Shown in pieces: positions 24,218-32,802 of a stretch of DNA of 36,572 nt. The notes under the pieces are model-generated. The model was not told the origin of the DNA and made no database searches. It worked only from the letters and a program-made list of their open reading frames with translations. This stretch comes from an uncultured Rothia sp. (GTDB lineage Bacteria; Actinomycetota; Actinomycetes; Actinomycetales; Micrococcaceae). The position numbers and the translations under genes are program-made. Location of the stretch: contig CAMIIP010000016.1 of assembly GCA_946222285.1 (NCBI GenBank), forward strand, positions 1-36,572. The letters run 5' to 3'. Each line of letters opens with the position of its first letter. The stretch's first letter is position 1.

Positions 24218-26283
24218 ATGCGAAACTCGTTATCTTTTCTGCGCAAAATAGCGCTATTTCTTGCAGTAATCTCTGTATTCCCCCTTTCTTTATTAGTTAC
24301 CCCTGCTTATGCCGCAGAGTTTTCTCCAACGGAAACCAGCCGTAATTCAGCGGAAGTTACATCATCCAATCAGAGTATTTCTGGTACCGATGGCGAGGTT
24401 CCTACACACAGCGATGAAAACATAAACCCCGATCAGGTCCATGCGGCTCCTACCGCAATAGATAATCTTGAAGATGATATGACTCGCACAGCATCTGCTT
24501 GGGGTTTCGGTCAGGCTACCTCCTCTAAAATTGGTATTGGCTCTGGTTACTGGGTCATGTTTTTCCAGTCTGGAACTGTGGTCTATTCGCCAGGAAAAGG
24601 CTCTGTTCCTATGGCTCATCAGGTGTACCAGCGGTGGATTGAGACAAACCGTTCAAGTTGGGGGCAACCCCTCTACGCCGAGAGAATCAATCGTGGAATA
24701 AAACGTACTTTGCCAATGAGGCTTATGTTTTTGATACAAATTCTCAGCTGATTATGCGAGCTGACCAGCATATAGATTCTCAAGATATTCTTACTATTGG
24801 AGATTCCCAGGTATCTATTAAGTCCTGGGTTGGTCAAGGTATCGCTCAGGCAGGTTACACACCCTGGTTTTTTCGTTGCGGTGGCACGGGGTTTGTAGAA
24901 AAAAGATTAGACGAAGCCTGCAAATTTACTCAGCCAGACGGTCGAGAGACATACTCTGACGGTAGCGAAAAGCCTTTTGCTGGGAACATCAACTACACTG
25001 AAGGCGTTGTGAACAACCGCTGGTTCTTACCAGATGGTGCTCCCAAAGCTATCTATATTCAGGGCTCCGGTAACGATAGGCACTATAACTTTGATGAAGT
25101 TACAGCTAATGCCCATGCAACCATTCAGACTTTAAAGAAGATCTATCCAAACACTCAGATTATTCTCACTGATACTATTTCTGCAGATACCTCCACATTA
25201 TCTTCAGCAGAAGCCGAAAAGTTTACGGCTAACAGCAATTATCTCAGACGTGGACCTCTCAGTGACCGTCTTAGAAAATTAGCCCAAGATGATGGAATTA
25301 CCTTCATTTCCTATAAGTGGTGGATTACTGACTATGGTGTGCAGAATAAGCTCGCAGATAGCCTTCATTTCAAAGATGCAGATCAGTATCGGCTTGCTCC
25401 CTACGTACGCGATTCTCTTTTAGCAGCGCTTCAGGGCGGAGTAGGAGAATACTATTCAAATACTGGTGGAACTGCTCGCTACGGAGTTCCTACTTCCAAC
25501 GAAATTTCATTAGGCAACGGCGCGGTATATCAGTCTTTTTCAAAGGGTTACAGCATTTACTGGTCGCCAAATACAGGAGCGCATGCGGTTAAATTTTCAG
25601 GCTCCATCGGTCAGGCTTTCCGGTCTACCGGCTACGAGCATACCTCCGGTTTCCCTTATATGGATGAAACCGCAATCAGCGGTGGTTCCATGCAAAAATT
25701 CCGTAATGCTGCTGACCAGGTCAGCGCTTTTTACTGGTCACCTTCTTACGGAACCTACCGGGTCTGGGAAGGTGGCGCTATCGGCGCCAAATTTACTCGC
25801 GATGGTGGAACCGGAACCTATGGGTTTCCCGTTGAAGGTGAAACTTCTGTGGCGCCCAACGGTGCTCGTCAGTCTTTCATACTCAACGGAAAAGTAACGC
25901 GCATGTACTGGTCGCCTCAAGCCGGCGTCCATACGATGAACGGCCGCGGAGCTATTTTTGCCCACTGGGTAGCCAGCGGAGACGGTGCTGGCTTGGGCTT
26001 TCCTGTAACCGAAGAAATCTCAGCGGGCAACGGTGGATCAGTTCAGTTCACCCGTACTCAAGATGGTAGAGAATTTGGAATTTACTGGTCTTCTCGTAGC
26101 GGCGCACACCACCTAAATTCAAAGGGCGCCCTATATAACTACTATCTCTCTCACGGCTGCACTTCTACTTTTGGGTTCCCCGTAGAAGATGAGCATGTTG
26201 GGACCGATGGTCGAATTCATCTCAAATTCAGCAGTGGTCAAGAGCTAACGTGGAGCGCATGGGAGGGTGTGCGAGTTCGCTAG
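24218..26283 (+). pseudogene. Secreted SGNH-hydrolase-like protein with LGFP repeats, frameshifted
   Basis: ATG 24218 begins a classical signal peptide (MRNSLSFLRKIALFLAVISV ... TPAYAAE). A first LGFP-like unit (SAWGFGQATSS to WGQPLYAE) leads into an SGNH domain with the Ser motif ILTIGDSQVS and a D-x-x-H motif (ADSLHF). Four to five more LGFP repeats follow (YGVPTSNE, SGFPYMDE, YGFPVEGE, LGFPVTEE, FGFPVEDE, each with IYWSP/YWSS-type strands) to the end. The two halves lie in different frames. The switch is at the GAGAGA tract 24680-24685: removing one GA gives WGQPLYAENQSWNKTYFANE without a gap. Repaired length is about 688 residues. The likely role is esterase or acyl transfer on a wall glycan, bound through LGFP repeats. 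Confidence 0.8.
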
Positions 26284-26294
26284 TTTTCATCGAG

Positions 26295-26331
26295 AAAATG
26301 CCTGGTTCCGTTGAACGGAGCCAGGCATTTT
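26295..26331. terminator. Bidirectional terminator
   Basis: AAAATGCCTGGTTCCGTT pairs with 26314-26331 with one mismatch; the arms end in A- and T-runs. It lies between the convergent stops at 26283 and 26341. Confidence 0.85.
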
Positions 26332-26340
26332 ATGGGTGAA

Positions 26341-27372
26341 TTACTTCTTGAAAGACTGCACTTTCCGTAAGATTTTTGTTCCATAGGGGGTGAATCGCAC
26401 AGCGCCACTTTGCAGTACTGCCAAGAATTGCGGCACTACTGACCCCAGTGCCGAGTTGATGTTGACCTTCTGCACACCGGCATCAATGTATTTGTTTTTT
26501 CGCCAGTTTTTCCCAAATTTTTTGTGTAAATAATCCGTGATGAGATCGTAGTCGCGCGGGGCAGCGTCTTGATAACCAATGAGCCGGTATGACTGCCCTA
26601 CACCCAGGTGTTCAAGCATGAGGTACTGCAACTCGTCTCGATAGTTCTCGGTCTGCTTGCCGAAGAGATTCCAGAGGTAATCCAGTGCCGGGTAAATATC
26701 AAAGATAGCGGATTTACTGGAATTCATAATCGAATTGTTCACGTCGATAACATAGTTGTAAACATAGTCTTTTACATAATAAATAGAGGTCGAAAGCGAC
26801 GTAACGTAAGGCATCAGCGCAAGGTCTTCATAGATGCGCCCCAGCGGAAAACGATGTCCGTCAAAGAGCTCTGCTTTGTGGATACGGGTCCAGGACGCCG
26901 GTTTGGAAAGAATAAAGCGACGTTTAGCTTCTTCTTCGTTCAGCTCTGAATAGTTGGGGCAGACCGCAAGTTTTTTAACGAGTTCCCCGTTAGCGTCCAC
27001 CAGGTTAATGTTGAAGAAAATCGAGTCGGCATCGCTTTCAATGCCGGGCAAGATAGCTTCTAGGTAATTGGGTTCCCAGGTGTCGTCGGGGTCTAAGAAA
27101 GTTACGTATCGAGAGTCTACTACGTGGTCTAGTCCGAAGTTTCGCGCTGAGGATACTCCCCCGTTTTCTTTCTCGAACACCTCAATCCAGGAATATTCTT
27201 GCGCATACTTCTGAAGAATGCTCTGGGTAGAGTCTGTAGAGCCGTCATTAACGCAAACGAGGCGTATTTTGAGAGTCTCTAAATCCGTTTGTTCAAGCAC
27301 GCTTTCGAGGCAGCGTTCAAGGTGCTCTTCCATGTTGTAAATCGCTAGGATAACGGTCAGGTCGTAGGTCAT
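26341..27372 (-). CDS. Glycosyltransferase family 2 (surface polysaccharide)
   Basis: A 343-residue GT-A fold enzyme. The N-terminus LTVILAIYNMEEHLERCLES is followed by VCVNDGSTDST, NGGVSSARNFGLD and the metal-binding YVTFLDPDDTW. The C-terminal 150 residues are helical, as in capsule and teichoic-acid-type GT2 proteins. No membrane helices, so it acts at the cytoplasmic face. Its ATG overlaps the flippase stop (ATGA), so the two are translationally coupled. Donor and acceptor are unknown. Confidence 0.88.
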   Translation of the reverse strand: MTYDLTVILAIYNMEEHLERCLESVLEQTDLETLKIRLVCVNDGSTDSTQSILQKYAQEYSWIEVFEKENGGVSSARNFGLDHVVDSRYVTFLDPDDTWEPNYLEAILPGIESDADSIFFNINLVDANGELVKKLAVCPNYSELNEEEAKRRFILSKPASWTRIHKAELFDGHRFPLGRIYEDLALMPYVTSLSTSIYYVKDYVYNYVIDVNNSIMNSSKSAIFDIYPALDYLWNLFGKQTENYRDELQYLMLEHLGVGQSYRLIGYQDAAPRDYDLITDYLHKKFGKNWRKNKYIDAGVQKVNINSALGSVVPQFLAVLQSGAVRFTPYGTKILRKVQSFKK

Positions 27373-28709
27373 GAGTTTTCCTTGATAGTCGCTGTGTCGG
27401 CTTTATCTTTTGAAGTATTTGCTGGCGAAAGAACCAGACCGGCTATATGGATCAAAGCTCCACACAGCGGGCCTGCGATGAGAGCAAGAATAACCCGACC
27501 CTCTAGCGGAAGGGGTAGCAGGAGCATAGCAACAGAGACAGCCACGGTCGCCATCCAGCCCCCTAGATAGAGGCGGTGCTTGCTGGTTGCTAGAGCTGCT
27601 GTTCCTGTGAGAACCACCACCGCCATAAAAGCTGAGGCAAAAGTTAGCGCGCCCAGTACTGTCCCGCTGAGCGTTTCTCGGTAATCATAATAGAGTAGGT
27701 CAAAGAGAAAAGGACCAATTAGATAAGCGGCAATTGCCCCCACGATTCCTACTCCCAGCAAAGCGATGACCGGTTTGGAAAGCGCCTTCATGGGATGGTT
27801 CCGTTGTTTCAGAAAAGCAGAAACAGCAACGCCCTGGAACATCTGGAGGGGAATCATAATGGGTGCTCTGGTGAGGTTAATGCCAATGAGGACGGCGCCG
27901 AGAAGCAGTTGCTCCTGCGCCGTTGCGGGGGTTCCCGTCGTCGCTTTGACCAGCACCGGGAACCCCGTCACCATTACCGCGTATGCTGCTGAGGTAAGAA
28001 TAGACCAACCCATATTGCGAGCAAACGGCTTAAAGTCCATAGCTACACGTTGAGAACCAAGTGCGCGTCGGGATTTAGCAGATACAGCAAAGAGAGCAAG
28101 CCATAAGAGCACGGGGGCGATAGCGGCGAATTTGAAGCCCCAGAGGCTTCCTACTGTAATAGCCACGATTCCGGTAAGCGCCAGGCGAAGAACAGATTCC
28201 CAGCCGCCCAACCAAGCAAAGATAGACCAGTTTCCGCTACCTGCGGCGGTTCCCACAACGCTTACGTGGCAGGCATAAAAAACTGTGCCTACTGCTATGA
28301 GCAAGACCGATAAAAAGTATCCTTCGCCCAGGATGGACTCGCCCCAGAGTGCAGAAGAAGCCAGAAAGGCACCGGCAATGATGAGTCCCCAGAACGCAGC
28401 GACCGGAATAACTCGGGTGGATTCCGAAGCTACATTTTGAGCAGGAATCTGCTTCACAAGAGTTGTCTGAGCCTCGCCAACTGCGCGGGTTACTTCTTGC
28501 TGGATTCCCAGTAGGGCACCGAAAACGCCAAACATTAGCGCCCAAAACACCAAAAACTGGTTATTCTCTTCTATTGAAAGTACTTTGGGAGTAATAATCG
28601 TGACGATAAAGACCGCCGCTGCTCCAATAATTGACGAGAGGGTAATCCCCAGAGATTGAGCTTTGGTTATTACTGCTTCAGAGGATGCTTCGCTGGCGGT
28701 CTCGCTCAT
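27369..28709 (-). CDS. Polysaccharide/oligosaccharide flippase-like membrane protein
   Basis: A 446-residue integral membrane protein with about 12-14 hydrophobic segments and short loops, resembling MOP-superfamily (Wzx-like) exporters. It starts MSETASEASSEAVITKAQSL, then LSSIIGAAAVFIVTIITPKV, the usual first helix. ATG 28709 has AGGAA at proper spacing. Coupled with a GT2 gene downstream; the pair would make and move a lipid-linked surface glycan. TIR element C lies immediately upstream and may carry or alter its promoter. Confidence 0.75.
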   Translation of the reverse strand: MSETASEASSEAVITKAQSLGITLSSIIGAAAVFIVTIITPKVLSIEENNQFLVFWALMFGVFGALLGIQQEVTRAVGEAQTTLVKQIPAQNVASESTRVIPVAAFWGLIIAGAFLASSALWGESILGEGYFLSVLLIAVGTVFYACHVSVVGTAAGSGNWSIFAWLGGWESVLRLALTGIVAITVGSLWGFKFAAIAPVLLWLALFAVSAKSRRALGSQRVAMDFKPFARNMGWSILTSAAYAVMVTGFPVLVKATTGTPATAQEQLLLGAVLIGINLTRAPIMIPLQMFQGVAVSAFLKQRNHPMKALSKPVIALLGVGIVGAIAAYLIGPFLFDLLYYDYRETLSGTVLGALTFASAFMAVVVLTGTAALATSKHRLYLGGWMATVAVSVAMLLLPLPLEGRVILALIAGPLCGALIHIAGLVLSPANTSKDKADTATIKENS

Positions 28710-28746
28710 CTATTTCCTATGGATTAATTGATTTTTATATAGAGGG

Positions 28747-28894
28747 TTATTCATAAGGGTACTCCGACAGCCGGATACAGTAGCGGCAAGCTAGCTCGGG
28801 ACTGGCGTGAATCGTCTTCGAGCACCAGCGAGGCAACGAGAGGGACTGCTTGCCGCTACTGTATCCAGCTAGAGATTAGCTACCTTATGAATAA
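28747..28894. repeat. TIR element copy C (148 bp)
   Basis: Outer ends TTATTCATAAGGGTA (28747-28761) and TACCTTATGAATAA (28881-28894). Inner perfect 19-bp stem: GGATACAGTAGCGGCAAGC (28773-28791) with its complement at 28848-28866. The core carries GCGTGAATCGTC. The flank TATATAGAGGG matches the flank of copy A. There is no ORF. The architecture (outer TIR, inner stem, variable core) is shared with copy D. Confidence 0.75.
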
Positions 28895-28930
28895 GTTTCA
28901 CAAACGAGGTACGGGTATTTTCTGCCATAT

Positions 28931-28974
28931 AAAAAGAGCTATTACCTTGCCGAAGCAACATAATAGCTTTTTTA
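28931..28974 (-). terminator. Terminator of the DUF6541-GT2-DUF2304 operon
   Basis: An AGCTATTA / TAATAGCT stem with A/T-rich extensions, a loop of about 16 nt and a TCTTTTTAT exit in the minus direction. It begins 8 nt past the DUF2304 stop. Confidence 0.65.
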
Positions 28975-28981
28975 TCAGAGA

Positions 28982-29371
28982 TTATTTTCTTGAATCGCGA
29001 TTCTCGCGTGAACCTTCAAGTTCGCTCACTCTGCGGGAGAGTTGCTCATGGAGCAAATCGTTGATGGCGGCCTTTTCTGCCAAGATGCGGGTATCTTCGC
29101 CCAGTTTGGAAAGTTCCTTGGTTAGGTGTAGAGAAACACCGATGAGCATAATGATTGCCAGCAAGAAGAGCAGGTTAACCGGGGTTTCGATACCAACCAG
29201 ATCGGCAAGCCAATCGAGTAGCTTGGGGAACACAACCAAAATAATAATGAGGAAAGAAATGATGAGCCACAGGGCAGCATATTTTTCTTTCATTTTCTGG
29301 TTACGAACCTGTGTCAGAACCATCACCACAAGAATGAGGGTCAGAATGAGAAAAAATAGATTGGCGACCAT
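28982..29371 (-). CDS. DUF2304 family small membrane protein
   Basis: A 129-residue protein with three hydrophobic helices (about 3-19, 33-54, 63-82) and a charged coiled-coil-like tail (KLGEDTRILAEKAAINDLLHEQLSRRVSELEG). The pattern and the neighbouring DPM1-like GT2 are typical of DUF2304 proteins, which commonly sit beside polyprenyl-phosphate glycosyltransferases. Its ATG directly follows the GT2 stop (TAAATG), so it is co-translated. Possibly a membrane partner of the GT2. Confidence 0.8.
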   Translation of the reverse strand: MVANLFFLILTLILVVMVLTQVRNQKMKEKYAALWLIISFLIIILVVFPKLLDWLADLVGIETPVNLLFLLAIIMLIGVSLHLTKELSKLGEDTRILAEKAAINDLLHEQLSRRVSELEGSRENRDSRK

Positions 29372-30112
29372 TTAGGAACCCTCCACGGTGCTCTTTTTAC
29401 GTGTCATGGAAATTCCAAAGGAAAAGATTGAACGGACCAGGTAAATAGCAGACTTCCAGGGGTTAGAGGAGGGAGTGCCTGCTTGACGTTCACGCATTTC
29501 CACAGGTACCTGTTCAACGGTTAGCCCTGCACGGATAGCCATAACGCAGGCATCAATACAGTCGCCTAGATATTCAGCGGGTAAGTGCTCGCAGTACTGG
29601 GCAATCGCCCGGCGGTCTGCAGCACGGAATCCACTGGTAGCGTCAGTGAATTTTTTGCCAGAGATAGAGCTAAACATCCATGCCAGAAGAACCATCGCCC
29701 ATTTGCGAGGGCCCTTTACTTCGTAGTTATCAGCTTCAGCGAAGCGTGAACCGATGGAAATGTTGACGTTTTCAAGTCCCGTCAGAACGGTGCGGATGCC
29801 TTTGGGGTCGTGCTGACCATCGGCGTCCACTTGAATGGCGCGATCGTAGTCCATCATCCGGGCGTACTTGTAGCCGGTGCGCAGTGCCCCGCCGATACCC
29901 ATGTTGTAGGGAAGGTCAATTACTAAAGCACCAGCAGCACGCGCGATTTCAGAGGTTTTGTCGGTTGAGCCGTCATTTACCACCAAAAGATCAATCTCAG
30001 GCATCATATTATAGAGCTCAGTGATGGTCCCGCCGATCACTTCTTCTTCATTCCACGCGGGCATGATGATTAGAGTGCGCGGTTCACCGTTATAGACGGA
30101 TGAATCTTGCAT
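29372..30112 (-). CDS. Glycosyltransferase family 2, DPM1-like polyprenyl-phosphate transferase
   Basis: About 246 residues from ATG 30112, which has GGAG 10 nt upstream; a TTG-initiated extension to 30154 is less likely. Motifs: TLIIMPAWNEEEVIGGTI, LLVVNDGSTDKTSEIAR, NMGIGGALRTGYKYA and AIQVDADGQHDP (DxD), then SRFAEADNYEVKGPRKWAMV. This is the branch that moves mannose or glucose onto polyprenyl phosphate at the inner membrane face. It has no C-terminal membrane helices of its own, which fits the adjacent DUF2304 protein as anchor. Confidence 0.88.
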   Translation of the reverse strand: MQDSSVYNGEPRTLIIMPAWNEEEVIGGTITELYNMMPEIDLLVVNDGSTDKTSEIARAAGALVIDLPYNMGIGGALRTGYKYARMMDYDRAIQVDADGQHDPKGIRTVLTGLENVNISIGSRFAEADNYEVKGPRKWAMVLLAWMFSSISGKKFTDATSGFRAADRRAIAQYCEHLPAEYLGDCIDACVMAIRAGLTVEQVPVEMRERQAGTPSSNPWKSAIYLVRSIFSFGISMTRKKSTVEGS

Positions 30113-30216
30113 GTAATTAGTACTCCACATCGGTACAAGGGACACAGGATGCAAAAGCCTGTGAGAAATTGCTTCTTTAGTGTAACAGTTGAGTCATATC
30201 AGACGATCGGTATCGG

Positions 30217-32319
30217 CTATTTGCAGGCTGTAATCTCGTATAGCGCCGCATCGCCTGAGCGGTAGACCTCTTTAAAGCCTGGAGCTTCTCCGGCATGAAT
30301 CAGCCCAGCATATCGGATGGAATGGTCTGCATCAAGAATTTCTTTAGTGCCAAAGTCGAGATAGTATTTAGCGTCCAAGGAATCTAAGGCGCTACATACT
30401 CCTGGAGTGCTCTGCCAATACTTTAACTTTTGATCCACGAGATCTGTAGCTTCGGTATCTACAAAGTTCGTGTGATAAGCGTTGACCTCTCGTCCGCTGA
30501 CTGCATAGGTCAACGCTCCGCCAGTCCACGGTTGAACGATGACGGCATCATTTTCGGGAACATAATCGTCTATTTTTTCTAATACCGTATATTCGTCCTC
30601 GGTCAGCAAGGGCGATTCGGGGTCTGGCGCGTAGGTCCAGAAAGTGTCGTTCACGAATTTTTCGAGAGGCTTTGCGGTTTGTCCTCCGTAGGCAAGGACG
30701 ACGACGGCTAGTGTCAGAAGCGCTACCGATATGCCTTTCCCGGCAGGAGAGGTTGTATTTGCCTCCGCAGAGGTAGTCCCAGTAGTTCCTTGGCTACGAC
30801 GTAATCTGTACTTTTCAAGCATCGTCCGCGCCACATTATTTTCCGCTATCTTGAACGCAATCCAGTGCACACCGACTGCGCCGAGAGGAACCATCAGTAG
30901 CGGAAGCATCGCCGCGACACGATAGGCATCGTGATACCACACGCCTACTACCCAGTCGCGCCCTTCATCCCAGATAAGGTATCGAGCTGCCATATAGAAC
31001 CAGCACAGCACTCCTGCTGAACCTAGAACCCAGAAGGACGAACGGTTTCTGCTTCTTACGAGCGCATAAATTCCTACAACCGCCAGAATCGTTACGAACC
31101 ACAGCGAGGGCCAACCCATAATTCCGTTAGTAATAAATTCACCGAAAGATTGAGATTGAGAAGCTGAAGGCTCCCATCCACCGGACTCCTTAGGCGGGCG
31201 AACTACACCCCACAAATAGTTAATTAGCCAAAGAATGGCGGCGATTCCAACAATCTGTAAAAGAGCTACGGGCCAGCTTGTTTTCTTCTGAATGGCAGAA
31301 ATGATCTGCAAAATTCCTCGACCTACAAAAATAGGAATTAGAAGTACCAAAAGAGACATAATAGCGTTGGGGTGGGCAATAGCGATGCCCAACGCAACAA
31401 AGAGACCCAGGAAGATAGTTTGCTGGGTGGTCATTCTCTGTTTGATACTCATCCTAAACATTTGAGACACAACCGCCAGACCAGCTGGCATCAGCGCAAT
31501 ACCCAGAAGGTTGGGGTAGAGAACACCGAAGTCAATCAAGAGATAAGGGAAAGCAACGAAAGCAGAGGCCAAAAGACCGACTGCGATAATCCCAAACTTA
31601 TTGAGCTTGAAAACGTTTCGAACAAAAAATAATAGGCTTATGGGCCAGATAACGGCACTTACCAGAAGCGCTAAAGCATTAGTGACTACGGGGATTTCGC
31701 TACCGGTACTCATAAACATGAGAGAGGCAATATCATGCCAGGCGGCTGGATAAAAGTCAGGGGGTTCGTTACCGGAGGTCATGCTCGCGATAAAGAGCGA
31801 TGATCCGTTAGCGTGATCCGCTATATAACGAACGGCGTTGAGGTGAAAATTTGCATCGTAAGTCTGTGAAATCCAGCCGGGCTGCCCAATAGCATTGGTT
31901 GTATTCCGTGCCAGCAATATAAAGCCTAGAATAAAGCTTAACCAGTAGAAGCCTTGATTTTTCGAGAACCAGCGTGCGGGAACAAGGTCGGAAGACGCGC
32001 GGCCGACAGTCACGCCCGCAACCTCAGGCTGAGAAGAAGGGGTGGGGCGGCGTCCTGAAATTTTTTCTGTCGCATAATTGATGGCAAACCCAAGTGCGGC
32101 AATCAGGAGTGCAAAAACGAAAGGAACCCAGAGCGCCCAGTCGATCCCCACCATAGGGGCAACCATGGCGCTAATCGACACCATGGCAACAGAGAGAGCC
32201 GGCGCAATGCCAAAAGCATCAAAGCCACGCATCTTAAGGGCAACAGCCAGCAAAAGACCAGGCACGAAGACCACGATAATGCCCACTATAAAGGGTGCAA
32301 TAACGGTCATCCAGCTCAT
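30217..32319 (-). CDS. DUF6541-type polytopic membrane protein (GT-C-like)
   Basis: A 700-residue protein with about 12-13 TM helices in the first 550 residues and a C-terminal extracytoplasmic domain (VNDTFWTYAPDPESPLLTEDEY, DDYVPENDAVIVQPWTGGALTYAVSGREV, YHTNFVD). This is characteristic of the actinobacterial DUF6541 family, probably GT-C glycosyltransferases using polyprenyl-phosphate sugars. ATG 32319 has a strong GGAGG 6 nt upstream. It heads the operon with the DPM1-like GT2 and DUF2304, so sugar-phospholipid donor and acceptor enzyme are likely made together. Specific linkage unknown. Confidence 0.78.
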   Translation of the reverse strand: MSWMTVIAPFIVGIIVVFVPGLLLAVALKMRGFDAFGIAPALSVAMVSISAMVAPMVGIDWALWVPFVFALLIAALGFAINYATEKISGRRPTPSSQPEVAGVTVGRASSDLVPARWFSKNQGFYWLSFILGFILLARNTTNAIGQPGWISQTYDANFHLNAVRYIADHANGSSLFIASMTSGNEPPDFYPAAWHDIASLMFMSTGSEIPVVTNALALLVSAVIWPISLLFFVRNVFKLNKFGIIAVGLLASAFVAFPYLLIDFGVLYPNLLGIALMPAGLAVVSQMFRMSIKQRMTTQQTIFLGLFVALGIAIAHPNAIMSLLVLLIPIFVGRGILQIISAIQKKTSWPVALLQIVGIAAILWLINYLWGVVRPPKESGGWEPSASQSQSFGEFITNGIMGWPSLWFVTILAVVGIYALVRSRNRSSFWVLGSAGVLCWFYMAARYLIWDEGRDWVVGVWYHDAYRVAAMLPLLMVPLGAVGVHWIAFKIAENNVARTMLEKYRLRRSQGTTGTTSAEANTTSPAGKGISVALLTLAVVVLAYGGQTAKPLEKFVNDTFWTYAPDPESPLLTEDEYTVLEKIDDYVPENDAVIVQPWTGGALTYAVSGREVNAYHTNFVDTEATDLVDQKLKYWQSTPGVCSALDSLDAKYYLDFGTKEILDADHSIRYAGLIHAGEAPGFKEVYRSGDAALYEITACK

Positions 32320-32520
32320 AGATATCCTCCGGATTGAGGGTTGCGCCCTCTACTCAAATGGGTGTTTCAACCTAACAGTCTATCTGCCCCGTCTCCACAC
32401 TCGCGAAAAGACAGCCGTGAGACTGCTCAATAATGCGTTTCTTAATGCCGTTCAGTGCACACTGGCGCAATTTCTAGTGACTGGCATTACATGTTTGTCG
32501 TAAAATTCAAATAAAGAGGG
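32320..32520. other. Intergenic region upstream of the glycan operon
   Basis: It holds the divergent promoter area for the DUF6541 operon. I see no ORF or RNA gene. Its right edge (AATAAAGAGGG) matches the flanks of the TIR elements. Confidence 0.35.
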
Positions 32521-32729
32521 TTATTTATAAGGGGTACTTCGACAGTAGAGAACGGTGGTGGCAAGCTGGCTGGATGGATGGGAGGCAGGTTTTCCGAGCG
32601 TGCGAGGAAGAAAAAAACCTGCTGGAATCGGCTGAGTTTGCGAAGCCGCATGAATCGTCTTGTTCGCTCTGCGAACCAGACGAGAAGGACGCTTGCCGCC
32701 ACCGTTCTCGATAGGTACCTTATGAATAA
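32521..32729. repeat. TIR element copy D (209 bp)
   Basis: Outer ends TTATTTATAAGGGGTA (32521-32536) and TACCTTATGAATAA (32716-32729). Inner 19-bp stem GAGAACGGTGGTGGCAAGC (32548-32566) pairs with 32691-32709 with one mismatch. The core holds GCATGAATCGTC, a GTTCGC/GCGAAC hairpin and an AGGTTTT/AAAACCT hairpin. Its inner stem aligns in position with that of copy C but differs in sequence except for GGCAAGC, so the pairing is conserved while the sequence varies. Confidence 0.75.
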
Positions 32730-32757
32730 GCCTCAAAGTATCTAACACTCTCTCGAT

Positions 32758-32779
32758 GCCGAATCCGAACCGATTCGGC
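32758..32779 (+). promoter_or_regulatory. Inverted repeat just upstream of the decarboxylase gene
   Basis: A perfect 8-bp inverted repeat GCCGAATC-6 nt-GATTCGGC, 23 bp before the ATG. It could be a repressor operator or a 5'-UTR hairpin near the ribosome-binding site. Confidence 0.45.
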
Positions 32780-32802
32780 TCAACCTTCAAGGAAAGCTAT
32801 TC

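Noticed and set aside
28747..32729. CRISPR array
   Set aside because: The TIR elements are few, far apart and palindromic over long spans; there are no regular short direct repeats with spacers and no cas genes.
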